Source: Bradyrhizobium sp. AZCC 1693 (GTDB lineage Bacteria > Pseudomonadota > Alphaproteobacteria > Rhizobiales > Xanthobacteraceae). From it: a DNA stretch of 64,000 nt. Below the pieces are notes generated by a model. That model was not told the DNA's origin. It saw nothing but the letters and a program-made list of their open reading frames with translations, and ran no database searches. The position numbers and the translations under genes are program-made. This document shows, piece by piece, positions 52,012 through 59,517 of this stretch. The stretch spans positions 3,410,001 to 3,474,000 of the forward strand of contig NZ_JAZHSD010000001.1 of NCBI RefSeq assembly GCF_036924745.1, written 5' to 3'. Each line of letters starts with the position of its first letter. Position 1 is the first letter of the stretch.

Positions 52012-53601
52012 ATGCGCGACCAGTTCTCCAACACGCAAGCGATCCGCAAACCCGCAATCACCTCCAAAGGCGGCATCGTCGCGGCACAATCCAGCAAGGC
52101 TGCGCAAGTCGGCGCCGAGGTCCTGGCCGCGGGCGGCGACTGCGTCGACGCCGTGATCGCGACCACGTTTGCGCTGGGCGTGCTGGAGCCCTGGATGAGC
52201 GGGCTCGGCGGCGGCGGCGCGATGGTGCTCTACCGGGCGCGCGAAGATCGCTACGAAGTGATCGACTACGGCATGCGCGCCCCCGTCAGCCTCCGGCTGG
52301 AGGATTATCCGCTGACCGACGGCGGCGCGGCGTCGGATATTTTCCCCTGGCCGCGCGTCAAGGACGATCGCAACCTTCACGGCCCCGGCTCGATTGCCGT
52401 GCCCGGCGTGGTAGCCGGCATGGAGGAAGCGCATCGCCGCCACGCAAAACTGCCGTGGAAGGAATTGCTGGCGCCGAGCGTCAAGCTCGCAGGTAAAGGC
52501 CTCGCGGTCGACTGGTGGACCACGCTGATGATTTCGAGTGCGGCTGCGGACCTGCGGCGTTATCCCGCGAGCGCCGCCGCCTATCTGCAGGATGGCCTGC
52601 CGCCGAATCCGCAATGGGGCATCAAGGCGGATGTCCGCATGCCGCAGGACCGGCTCAAGGCCACGATGGCGCAACTCGCCATCGCCGGCCCGCGCGATTT
52701 CTACGAAGGCGATCTGGCGAACAGCCTCGCCGCCGACATCCAGGCCGCCGGCGGCGCGCTGTCGGTCGAAGACCTCAAGCCGTTCCGCGCCCATCTGCGT
52801 GAGCCGCTGGCGATTCCCTATCGCGGCGGCAAGGTGTTCGCGACATCAGAACTCACCGCCGGTCCAACGCTTTCGCGCACGCTCGGTCTGTTGCAGAAGG
52901 ATCTCAAGCCCGCGCGCGGCGGACCGGATGCGGCAGCCTACGTCGCTTACGCATCGGCGCTGCAGGCGGCCTATCGCGAGCGGTTGAAGGACATGGGCGA
53001 TGAAGACGGCAGGCGTTCGCTCGGCGCGGAAGCGCTGGCGCCGGCCTGCACCACGCATTTCTCGGCGGTCGATCGCGACGGCAACATGGCCGCAGTGACG
53101 CAAACGCTGCTGTCGACCTTCGGCTCCAAATTCGTATCCAGCCAGACCGGCATCACCATGAACAACGGTATCATGTGGTTCGACCCGAGCCCGGGCGCGC
53201 CGAACTCGCTGGCGCCGGGCAAGCGCTGCCTCACCAATTACACGCCGGTGCTGGCGCAGGCGGGCGATGGCCGCCGCGCTGCGATCGGCGCGTCCGGCGG
53301 CCGACGCATCCTGCCGGCGGTGAGTCAGCTTCTGTCGTTCGTGATGGATTACGGCATGGACCTCGATGCAGTGATCCACCAGCCCCGCATCGACGCCAGC
53401 GAAGGCGCCGTCGTGATCGGCGATGTTCGCCTGCCGCAAGCCGCGCGCGACGCCCTGCGCACGCGCTTCGACTACGAAGAAGCCCGCATCCAGACCCTGC
53501 CGATGAAATTCGCCTGCCCCAGCATCGTGCTGCGCGGCGGCGACACCAACAGCGGCGCGACCGAGCCGTTCCAGCCGTGGAGCGAAGCGGTGGCGGAATG
53601 A
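52012..53601 (+). CDS. Gamma-glutamyltransferase family protein
   Basis: A 529-residue Ntn-hydrolase. The autocleavage/nucleophile threonine lies in ACTTHFSAVDRDGNMAAVTQ (T347), and GASGGRRILPAVSQLL near the end matches the GGT small subunit. SGLGGGGAMVLY and PGSIAVPG mark the large subunit. No signal peptide is apparent, so a cytoplasmic location is likely, unlike classical periplasmic GGT. Glutathione, gamma-glutamyl amides or cephalosporin-acyl substrates are possible. It is divergent from the ChaC-like gene. Confidence 0.9.
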   Translation: MRDQFSNTQAIRKPAITSKGGIVAAQSSKAAQVGAEVLAAGGDCVDAVIATTFALGVLEPWMSGLGGGGAMVLYRAREDRYEVIDYGMRAPVSLRLEDYPLTDGGAASDIFPWPRVKDDRNLHGPGSIAVPGVVAGMEEAHRRHAKLPWKELLAPSVKLAGKGLAVDWWTTLMISSAAADLRRYPASAAAYLQDGLPPNPQWGIKADVRMPQDRLKATMAQLAIAGPRDFYEGDLANSLAADIQAAGGALSVEDLKPFRAHLREPLAIPYRGGKVFATSELTAGPTLSRTLGLLQKDLKPARGGPDAAAYVAYASALQAAYRERLKDMGDEDGRRSLGAEALAPACTTHFSAVDRDGNMAAVTQTLLSTFGSKFVSSQTGITMNNGIMWFDPSPGAPNSLAPGKRCLTNYTPVLAQAGDGRRAAIGASGGRRILPAVSQLLSFVMDYGMDLDAVIHQPRIDASEGAVVIGDVRLPQAARDALRTRFDYEEARIQTLPMKFACPSIVLRGGDTNSGATEPFQPWSEAVAE

Positions 53602-53623
53602 GACAAGAGCTCTCTGGAAACCC

Positions 53624-53748
53624 GTCATGCCCGCCTTGTGCCGGGCATCCACGTCTTTACTTCAACAACGCAAGAAAAGGCGTGGATGGCCGGGACATAG
53701 GCGAGCGGAAGCGACGCCGTCCTTCGGACGGCTATGCCCGGCCATGAC
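53624..53748. repeat. Palindromic intergenic repeat (GTCATGCCCG family)
   Basis: It begins GTCATGCCCGCC and ends GGCCATGAC, with matching inner segments GGGCATCCACG / CGTGGATGGCC and a GCCGTCCTTCGGACGGC hairpin at about 53717-53733. It fills the gap between the GGT and DUF1236 genes, which converge, and could serve as a two-way transcript end. Confidence 0.75.
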
Positions 53749-53773
53749 GAAAGAAGCGGCTTGAGGCGATTGC

Positions 53774-55066
53774 CTATCGAGCCGGCGGTTCGATCGTCAC
53801 CATGCAATCGGCGCCGCTCTGGCCGGACACCACGATCTGCCCGTCCGGCGCACCCATCGAGATCGGCGCAGTCGTCGCTCCGCCGGGGACACGGACCGTG
53901 ACGCTGATGGCTTCCTGCTGCGCCGCCGCACCGACCGTCTGCGGCGTGAGTTCGGTGACATTGCCCGCGGTGTCGCGCCGCATGATGCGGCATGGCGAGG
54001 CGCCACCGGCGGCGGCGACCGAGCTGGCATAACCGCCAGAGCTGCTTGTGGTGCCACTCTCGCCGCCGGCGGCGCGAATGCGGGAGGCATCACGCGGGAC
54101 TTGGCTCACGATCCGCTTGGTGCGGGGCTCGACGATGACGATGTCGTCATCGGTCGTGAAGTACTCGTAATCGCGATACTCAGGTTCGATCGAGACGATT
54201 TCCGGCGGCAGCCGATGGAACCGCACACTCTGCGGGACCGTTTCGCCGATCCGGATTGAGATGTTGAGATTGCGCTCGGGCGGCGCCAGACGTTCGCGCG
54301 TCAGGGTCTGGGAAATCCGCACCTGCTTGTCCGTCGAGATGTTGGACTGCTGGCCGGTCTGGCTCTGCGTCGTCTGGCTTTGGGTGGTCGCGCCGCCCGG
54401 AGCGGTCTGCGCATTGGTGGAAGGCGGCGTGCGCGTGGTGTCCGTCGCGGTAGACGGCCGGCTCGCATCCTTGCCCTGCTCGGCGGCACCCTTCGAGCTA
54501 TCGCGCTGATCGCGGCCCGGCTCTTTCTGCGTCGTGGTCGTTCCCTCGCGCTCCTTCTGAGCCGCCGTGGTTCCAGCCTTCGATTTTTCCTGCTCGGCGC
54601 TGGATTTGCCGCGGGCCGCATTATCGCGATCCATGTCGGCGCGACCCTTGGTGCTGTCCTTTGCGTCTTTGCCTTCCCGAGCGGTTTGCGCATCACGGCC
54701 GCCCTGGCGGGAATCCTGCGCACGTTCCCTGGATTTTGCATCGTCGCCGCGCCCGCGCTTGCTTTCATCGCTCGCGGTCGCCGGACGCTCGCCCGATGGC
54801 GCCGCCTTGCTCCTCTCCTCGGTTTGACGGGAACCGGATCCCCTTTCCTCACGGCCCGCCGCGCCCTGCGCCTTTTGTTCCGCGCCTCGCGCGCGTTCCT
54901 GCGTCCGCTCGGCGCCGCGTTCTTGCGATGCAGCACCCTTGCCGGCCTCGCTTGGCCGCATCTGTTTCTGCTCTTCGCCTCTTGCTCCAGGCGCCTGGCC
55001 GAAGGAAACAGCCGGTGCCAGCATCAGGCAAACGATTCCAGTCGATAACAGCAGTTGCTTGCGCAT
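53774..55066 (-). CDS. DUF1236 secreted protein with long charged region
   Basis: A 430-residue protein from ATG 55066, preceded by GGAGGAGG. A signal peptide MRKQLLLSTGIVCLMLAPAV with cleavage after SFG is followed by about 200 residues rich in R, K, E, Q, S and G (EERGSGSRQTEERSK and similar), then a Thr/Gln-rich stretch. A DUF1236 domain (LPPEIVSIEPEYRDYEYFTT, DDIVIVEPRTKRIV) follows, and a C-terminal beta-rich part. DUF1236 is common in Bradyrhizobium and of unknown role, probably envelope-associated. The charged region looks disordered. Confidence 0.85.
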   Translation of the reverse strand: MRKQLLLSTGIVCLMLAPAVSFGQAPGARGEEQKQMRPSEAGKGAASQERGAERTQERARGAEQKAQGAAGREERGSGSRQTEERSKAAPSGERPATASDESKRGRGDDAKSRERAQDSRQGGRDAQTAREGKDAKDSTKGRADMDRDNAARGKSSAEQEKSKAGTTAAQKEREGTTTTQKEPGRDQRDSSKGAAEQGKDASRPSTATDTTRTPPSTNAQTAPGGATTQSQTTQSQTGQQSNISTDKQVRISQTLTRERLAPPERNLNISIRIGETVPQSVRFHRLPPEIVSIEPEYRDYEYFTTDDDIVIVEPRTKRIVSQVPRDASRIRAAGGESGTTSSSGGYASSVAAAGGASPCRIMRRDTAGNVTELTPQTVGAAAQQEAISVTVRVPGGATTAPISMGAPDGQIVVSGQSGADCMVTIEPPAR

Positions 55067-55168
55067 GTTGACCTCCTCCACAAAGGCGTTACGCAAGCGA
55101 ACGTGCACCGGTGATGGATGTTCCCCACGCGGATAGACCGTGTTGTGCCTATTTCGACAACGAAACTG

Positions 55169-56461
55169 TCAGATCCCGAGCCGGTCCCTTACTCGCCCCG
55201 CCACGACAGCGGCGGTGACGCCGATCGGCCAGAACGCGTGCAGCGGCATCGGCTTGATAACCGTAACGGGCATGTCGATCGCGGCATTCTTGCCGCCGAT
55301 CAGGCGGCGCGCGAGCTGCCCGCCCATCGCGGTCGAGAGCGCGACACCGCGGCCGTTGCAGCCCAGCGAGATCAGAAGATTCTCCGCGGGCTCATGCACA
55401 TGCGGATAGTGATCAGGCGTGATCGCGAGCCGGCTGTTCCAGCCGTGCGTCCAGGTCGCGCCCTTGATACTCGGCCATAGCCGCTCCGCATAGCGGATGA
55501 GATAGGCGACGTCGGTGGGCTTGCTGATCCAGCGCATCGGCCCGCGGCCGCCCATTAGCAGGCGGTTATGCGCATCGATGCGGTAATAGACGGTGATGTG
55601 GCCGCTCTCGTACAAAACGGAGCGCGTCGGCATGATCGTGCGTGCCACTTCTTCGGACAAGGGCGCGGTGGCCGCGATCGAGGAGAACACCGGCACTATG
55701 GTGCGGCGCAGGCCCGGCCACAAATCATCGGTGAAGCCGTTGGTCGCCAGCAGCACCTTTTCGGCGCGCACGATTCCGCGCGGCGTCTCGATGCGCCAGC
55801 CGGCGCCGTCACGAGATAGCGAGAGCGCCGGCGTCTCGCCATGGACGGCAGCTCCTGCCGCGATCGCGGCGCGCGCCAGGCCGCGCGCATAGCTCAGCGG
55901 CTGCAGGTCGCCGCCGCGATTGTCCAGCATGGCGCAGAGATAGCGATCGGTGCCGGTCATCTCCCGCATCTGTTCGCGGTTCAGGAGCCTCACGGGCATG
56001 CCGCGGCGGATGCACTGCCTGGCGGTGTTCTCGATTCCCGCCGCGCTCGCTTCATTGTAGGCCGCACGCAGCGTGCCGTTCTGCCGCGCCTCGCAGGGGA
56101 TCTGGTAGCGGCGGATCAGGTCGAACGTGTAATTGGTGGTGCCGTATGAAAACGCGATCATGCGCCCGCCGAGGTCGGCGCCGAAATCGGCTTCGATCTG
56201 ATCCGGATCATGCTTGAGGCCCGGATTGACCTGACCGCCATTGTTGCCCGATGCGCCCCATCCCGGCTGTTGCGCTTCCAGCACGATTGCGCTCACGCCC
56301 TGCTCGGCGAGATGCAGCGCAGTGGATAGTCCCGTAAAGCCGCCACCGATGATCGCGACCGAAACATTTTTGTCCGCATCGAGCGGCGGCGCCGGTGTCG
56401 GCGCGACCGCCGTATCGGCGTAGAGGCTTGGCGGCAGCGGCAGATGGGCAGGCGTGTTCAT
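55169..56461 (-). CDS. FAD-dependent amine/amino-acid oxidase (DAO family)
   Basis: A 430-residue flavin oxidase from ATG 56461. FAD-binding SVAIIGGGFTGLSTALHLAE, then WGASGNNGGQVNPGLKHDPD, and a C-terminal GCNGRGVALSTAMGGQLARR. The pattern resembles gamma-glutamylputrescine oxidase PuuB and related glycine/D-amino acid oxidases. It lies just downstream of the polar amino-acid ABC transporter, so it probably oxidises the imported amine or amino acid. The start 56461 was preferred over 56530, which would run into the ATPase gene. Confidence 0.88.
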   Translation of the reverse strand: MNTPAHLPLPPSLYADTAVAPTPAPPLDADKNVSVAIIGGGFTGLSTALHLAEQGVSAIVLEAQQPGWGASGNNGGQVNPGLKHDPDQIEADFGADLGGRMIAFSYGTTNYTFDLIRRYQIPCEARQNGTLRAAYNEASAAGIENTARQCIRRGMPVRLLNREQMREMTGTDRYLCAMLDNRGGDLQPLSYARGLARAAIAAGAAVHGETPALSLSRDGAGWRIETPRGIVRAEKVLLATNGFTDDLWPGLRRTIVPVFSSIAATAPLSEEVARTIMPTRSVLYESGHITVYYRIDAHNRLLMGGRGPMRWISKPTDVAYLIRYAERLWPSIKGATWTHGWNSRLAITPDHYPHVHEPAENLLISLGCNGRGVALSTAMGGQLARRLIGGKNAAIDMPVTVIKPMPLHAFWPIGVTAAVVAGRVRDRLGI

Positions 56462-56471
56462 GCTGATAAAC

Positions 56472-57203
56472 TCAAAGCGGGTGCAGCACGCGCCGCAAAA
56501 AGTCCTGCGTGCGCGCATGTTTCGGTTCATTGAGGACCGACTTGGCCGGCCCCTGCTCGACGATCACGCCGCCGTCGATGAACAGCACGCGGTCGGCGAC
56601 ATCCCTGGCAAATCCCATCTCGTGGGTGACGACGACCATGGTCATGCCGTCGTCGGCAAGCTTGCGCATCACGTCCAGCACATCGCCGACCAGTTCGGGA
56701 TCGAGCGCCGAGGTCGGCTCGTCGAACAATATCGCCTTCGGCTGCATCGCGAGCGCACGGGCAATCGCGACGCGCTGCTGCTGTCCGCCAGAGAGCTGCG
56801 GCGGATGGACATCGGCCTTGTCGGCGAGCCCGACCTGGGCCAGCAACGCGCGACCGCGCTCCCGCGCCTCGGCCGGCGGCGCCTTCTTCACATAGAGCGG
56901 GCCTTCGATGACGTTCTCGAGCGCGGTCCGATGCGGGAACAGGTTGAAGCGCTGGAACACCATCGACACCTGCGTCCGGATCGCGACGATCGAGCGCGCG
57001 TTGCGGTCGACCCGGGCGCCCTCAATGCGGATGTCGCCGCGATCGTAGCTTTCGAGCCCGTTGATGCAGCGGAGAATGGTCGACTTGCCGGAGCCCGAGG
57101 GGCCGATGATGCAGACGACCTCGCTCTTCGCAATCGACGCGGAGATTCCCTTGAGCACCTCCACCTTGCCAAAGCTCTTGTGGACGTCCTCGAGTTCGAT
57201 CAT
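56472..57203 (-). CDS. Polar amino-acid ABC transporter ATP-binding protein (GlnQ-like)
   Basis: A 243-residue ATPase from ATG 57203, overlapping the permease stop as ATGA. Walker [16 protein letters not shown], signature [15 protein letters not shown], Walker [20 protein letters not shown] and H-loop [11 protein letters not shown] are all canonical for the polar amino-acid (PAAT) family. Confidence 0.95.
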   Translation of the reverse strand: MIELEDVHKSFGKVEVLKGISASIAKSEVVCIIGPSGSGKSTILRCINGLESYDRGDIRIEGARVDRNARSIVAIRTQVSMVFQRFNLFPHRTALENVIEGPLYVKKAPPAEARERGRALLAQVGLADKADVHPPQLSGGQQQRVAIARALAMQPKAILFDEPTSALDPELVGDVLDVMRKLADDGMTMVVVTHEMGFARDVADRVLFIDGGVIVEQGPAKSVLNEPKHARTQDFLRRVLHPL

Positions 57204-57853
57204 TTCCGGTTCGCCTTCTTCTCGAAATGCCGAACCAGCAGGATGAGCGGAATGCTCATGGTCAGATACATCAGCGCCACCAGGGTGAACACGCTGGTGT
57301 TCTTGAAAGTGGAGGAAGCGATCAGCTTGCCCTGCAGCGCGAGCTCGGCAACGGTGATCGTCGAGGCCTGCGAAGAATCCTTCAGCAGCATGATCATGAT
57401 GTTGCCGTAAGGCGGCAACACGATCTTCACCGCCTGCGGCAGCACCACCCGGCGCATGGTGAGCCACCAGCCCATGCCGATGGTCTGCGCCGCCTCGATC
57501 TGTCCCTTGTCGATCGCCTCGATGCCGGCGCGGAAATTTTCCGACTGGTAGGCGGAATAAGCGATACCGAGCCCGAGGATCGAGGCCTGCAGCGCCGTCA
57601 GCGCGATGCCGAAATCCGGCATCACGAAATACAGGTAGAACAGCAGCACGATGATCGGGATGCCGCGGATCACATTGATCAGGCCGGCACTCAAGCCGGC
57701 GAGCACGCCTATGCCGGATACCCGCATCAGCGCCCAGAAAAGCCCGAGCACGGTCGACAACGCCAGCGAGCCGATCGTGACGACGATCGTCAGCCAGACG
57801 CCCTGCAGCAGGATCGGGAAGAACTCGACGGCGTCGCTGAAAAACTTCTGCAT
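57200..57853 (-). CDS. Polar amino-acid ABC transporter permease
   Basis: A 217-residue inner-membrane permease (HisM/GlnP type). Transmembrane segments include [20 protein letters not shown], and the EAA-type loop reads [36 protein letters not shown] sequence ([19 protein letters not shown]) is typical. It lies between the binding-protein and ATPase genes. A single permease implies a homodimer. Confidence 0.94.
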   Translation of the reverse strand: MQKFFSDAVEFFPILLQGVWLTIVVTIGSLALSTVLGLFWALMRVSGIGVLAGLSAGLINVIRGIPIIVLLFYLYFVMPDFGIALTALQASILGLGIAYSAYQSENFRAGIEAIDKGQIEAAQTIGMGWWLTMRRVVLPQAVKIVLPPYGNIMIMLLKDSSQASTITVAELALQGKLIASSTFKNTSVFTLVALMYLTMSIPLILLVRHFEKKANRK

Positions 57854-57909
57854 CGGCTCAGATCAGGGTTGCGTCCTGCCAAGGGAATGTTGCGGCGCGC
57901 TTCAAGACG

Positions 57910-58680
57910 TCAGGACGCGTCGGCCTTCTGTCCCCATTTCTCGAGAATCCTGGCGATGGTGCCGTTTGACTTGAGCTTGGCGAGCGAGGTGTTGATCTTG
58001 GCCAACAACTCGGTGTCGCTCTTGCGGATTCCGATCGCAACGGTGCCAACCGTGACGGGCTTGTAGGCGTCGACCAGGCGCACCTCGGCGAAATTGCCCT
58101 GCTTGAGATTGTAGGCGAGGATCGGATAGTCGGCGAAGCCGGCCTTGAGGCGGCCCGCATTCACATCGCGCAAGATGTCGGGAATGGTGTCGTAAACCTT
58201 GACCTCGCTGAACAACCCCGTCTTCTTCAGCGCATCGACGAAGGCCGTTCCGACCTGGGCGCCCACGGCCTCGCCCTTGAGGTCTTCCTGCGAAGCGTAA
58301 TTCCTGGCGTCGGTCTTTGGCACCACGAGCCCCTCGCCATAGGTGTAGACGGCGTCGGAGAAGTCGATCACCTCTTTCCGCGCGGCAGTTGCGAACATCG
58401 CGGCCGAGATGATGTCGATCTTGTTCGAGGTCAGCGACGGCACCAGCGTCGAGAATTGCATCGGCTCGATCTGGACCTGGAAGCCGGCATCCTTGCCGAT
58501 CTCGGTGATGAGATCGACCATGATGCCCTGGATGCTGTTGGTCCTGGTGTCGAGGAAGGTGAAGGGAACGCCGGTTGGCGTCGAGCCCACTTTCAGCACC
58601 TGCTGCGCGGATGCCGGCATTGCGCCAGCGGCGACGACAACGGCCGCCATCGCGGCCTGGACGAGACGTTTGAGAGCCAT
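57910..58680 (-). CDS. Polar amino-acid ABC transporter substrate-binding protein
   Basis: A 256-residue periplasmic binding protein (SBP_bac_3) from ATG 58680 with AGGAGGTGG upstream. A signal peptide LVQAAMAAVVVAAGAMPASA is followed by QQVLKVGSTPTGVPFTFLDT. GIMVDLITEIGKDAGFQVQI and GFADYPILAYNLKQ are family features. It is the first gene of the leftward set, divergent from the XRE-cupin regulator. The ligand is inferred to be an amino acid or polyamine. Confidence 0.93.
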   Translation of the reverse strand: MALKRLVQAAMAAVVVAAGAMPASAQQVLKVGSTPTGVPFTFLDTRTNSIQGIMVDLITEIGKDAGFQVQIEPMQFSTLVPSLTSNKIDIISAAMFATAARKEVIDFSDAVYTYGEGLVVPKTDARNYASQEDLKGEAVGAQVGTAFVDALKKTGLFSEVKVYDTIPDILRDVNAGRLKAGFADYPILAYNLKQGNFAEVRLVDAYKPVTVGTVAIGIRKSDTELLAKINTSLAKLKSNGTIARILEKWGQKADAS

Positions 58681-58833
58681 GGCACCACCTCCTGGATCGA
58701 ACACCGCCGCCCGCGTCAGACCAAAGAGTTGCGGGAAACGCCGTTCTGGCCTATTTTCACCATTATGAAATTGTGGTCACACTTGCCGCGGCATTGCAAG
58801 CGATTTTCATGCACATGAAGGAAGCAGGCTGAC
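58681..58833. promoter_or_regulatory. Divergent control region with two TTCA-N6-TGAA dyads
   Basis: The gap between the amino-acid transporter genes and the regulator holds two dyads of the same form: TTTTCACCATTATGAAAT (TTCA 58756-58759, TGAA 58766-58769) and TTTTCATGCACATGAAGG (TTCA 58806-58809, TGAA 58816-58819), centres 50 bp apart. They are good candidates for operators of the adjacent XRE-cupin protein, controlling both directions. Confidence 0.6.
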
Positions 58834-59517
58834 GTGAGCGGTGGCAGGAGAATCAAGAAGGCGGCACCCAAAGCCAAGGCAAGGGCCGCGGGAAAAGCGG
58901 CGCGCAGGCCGAAGGCGAAGGCCGCCGTAAGGCCGGCCGAGCCGGCGATGGACCTTGCGGTCGGCCGGCGCATTCGCGACCTGCGCCGTGAACACAGACT
59001 GTCGCTGGAAATGATTGCGGCGAAGACCGATCTGTCGATCGGCTTCCTCAGCCAGATCGAGCGTGGCCTGTCATCGCCCTCGCTGCGCGTGCTCGCCACA
59101 CTCGCCGACGTGCTCGGCGTCGGCATCGCTGCGCTGTTCGGCTCCCGGCCCAGCGATGATGCCGCTTCCGGCGGCGTGGTGACGCGCCAGTTGCAGCGCG
59201 CCGAACTAAAGCTGTGGCGCACCGGCATATCAAAACAATTGCTGAGCCCGGCGGGAGCGGAGAACCGCCTCAACCTGTTTCTCGTGCACCTGGAGCCCGG
59301 CGGCAATACCGGCGACGAGCTCTACACCCATGACGGCGAAGAGGCCGGCCTGGTGCTGGAAGGCGAGATGACGCTTACGGTGGACGCCGAGACCTGGTTG
59401 CTCAAGCGAGGGGACAGTTTTCGCTTCGCCAGCCGCCGGCCGCACCGCTTTTCAAATCCGGCGGAAGATGCGAAAGCAGTCGTGCTGTGGGTGAATTGCG
59501 TGACGGCGGCGTCATGA
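58834..59517 (+). CDS. XRE-cupin transcriptional regulator
   Basis: A 227-residue regulator from GTG 58834 (SGGRRIKKAAPKAKARAAGK). A basic Lys/Ala/Arg-rich tail of about 35 residues is followed by an XRE HTH (RRIRDLRREHRLSLEMIAAK, TDLSIGFLSQIERGLSSPSL) and a cupin domain (EPGGNTGDELYTHDGEEAGL, VLEGEMTLTVDAETW). PuuR-like proteins of this type repress amine or amino-acid transport and oxidation genes. Its stop overlaps the next gene (ATGA), so it is co-transcribed with the Mo reductase. Confidence 0.93.
   Translation: MSGGRRIKKAAPKAKARAAGKAARRPKAKAAVRPAEPAMDLAVGRRIRDLRREHRLSLEMIAAKTDLSIGFLSQIERGLSSPSLRVLATLADVLGVGIAALFGSRPSDDAASGGVVTRQLQRAELKLWRTGISKQLLSPAGAENRLNLFLVHLEPGGNTGDELYTHDGEEAGLVLEGEMTLTVDAETWLLKRGDSFRFASRRPHRFSNPAEDAKAVVLWVNCVTAAS

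Noticed and set aside
54380..55048. Plus-strand open frame with apparent hydrophobic helices
   Set aside because: It is opposite the low-complexity charged region of the DUF1236 protein; repeated Glu/Arg/Gln codons read as Leu/Ala/Arg on the other strand.
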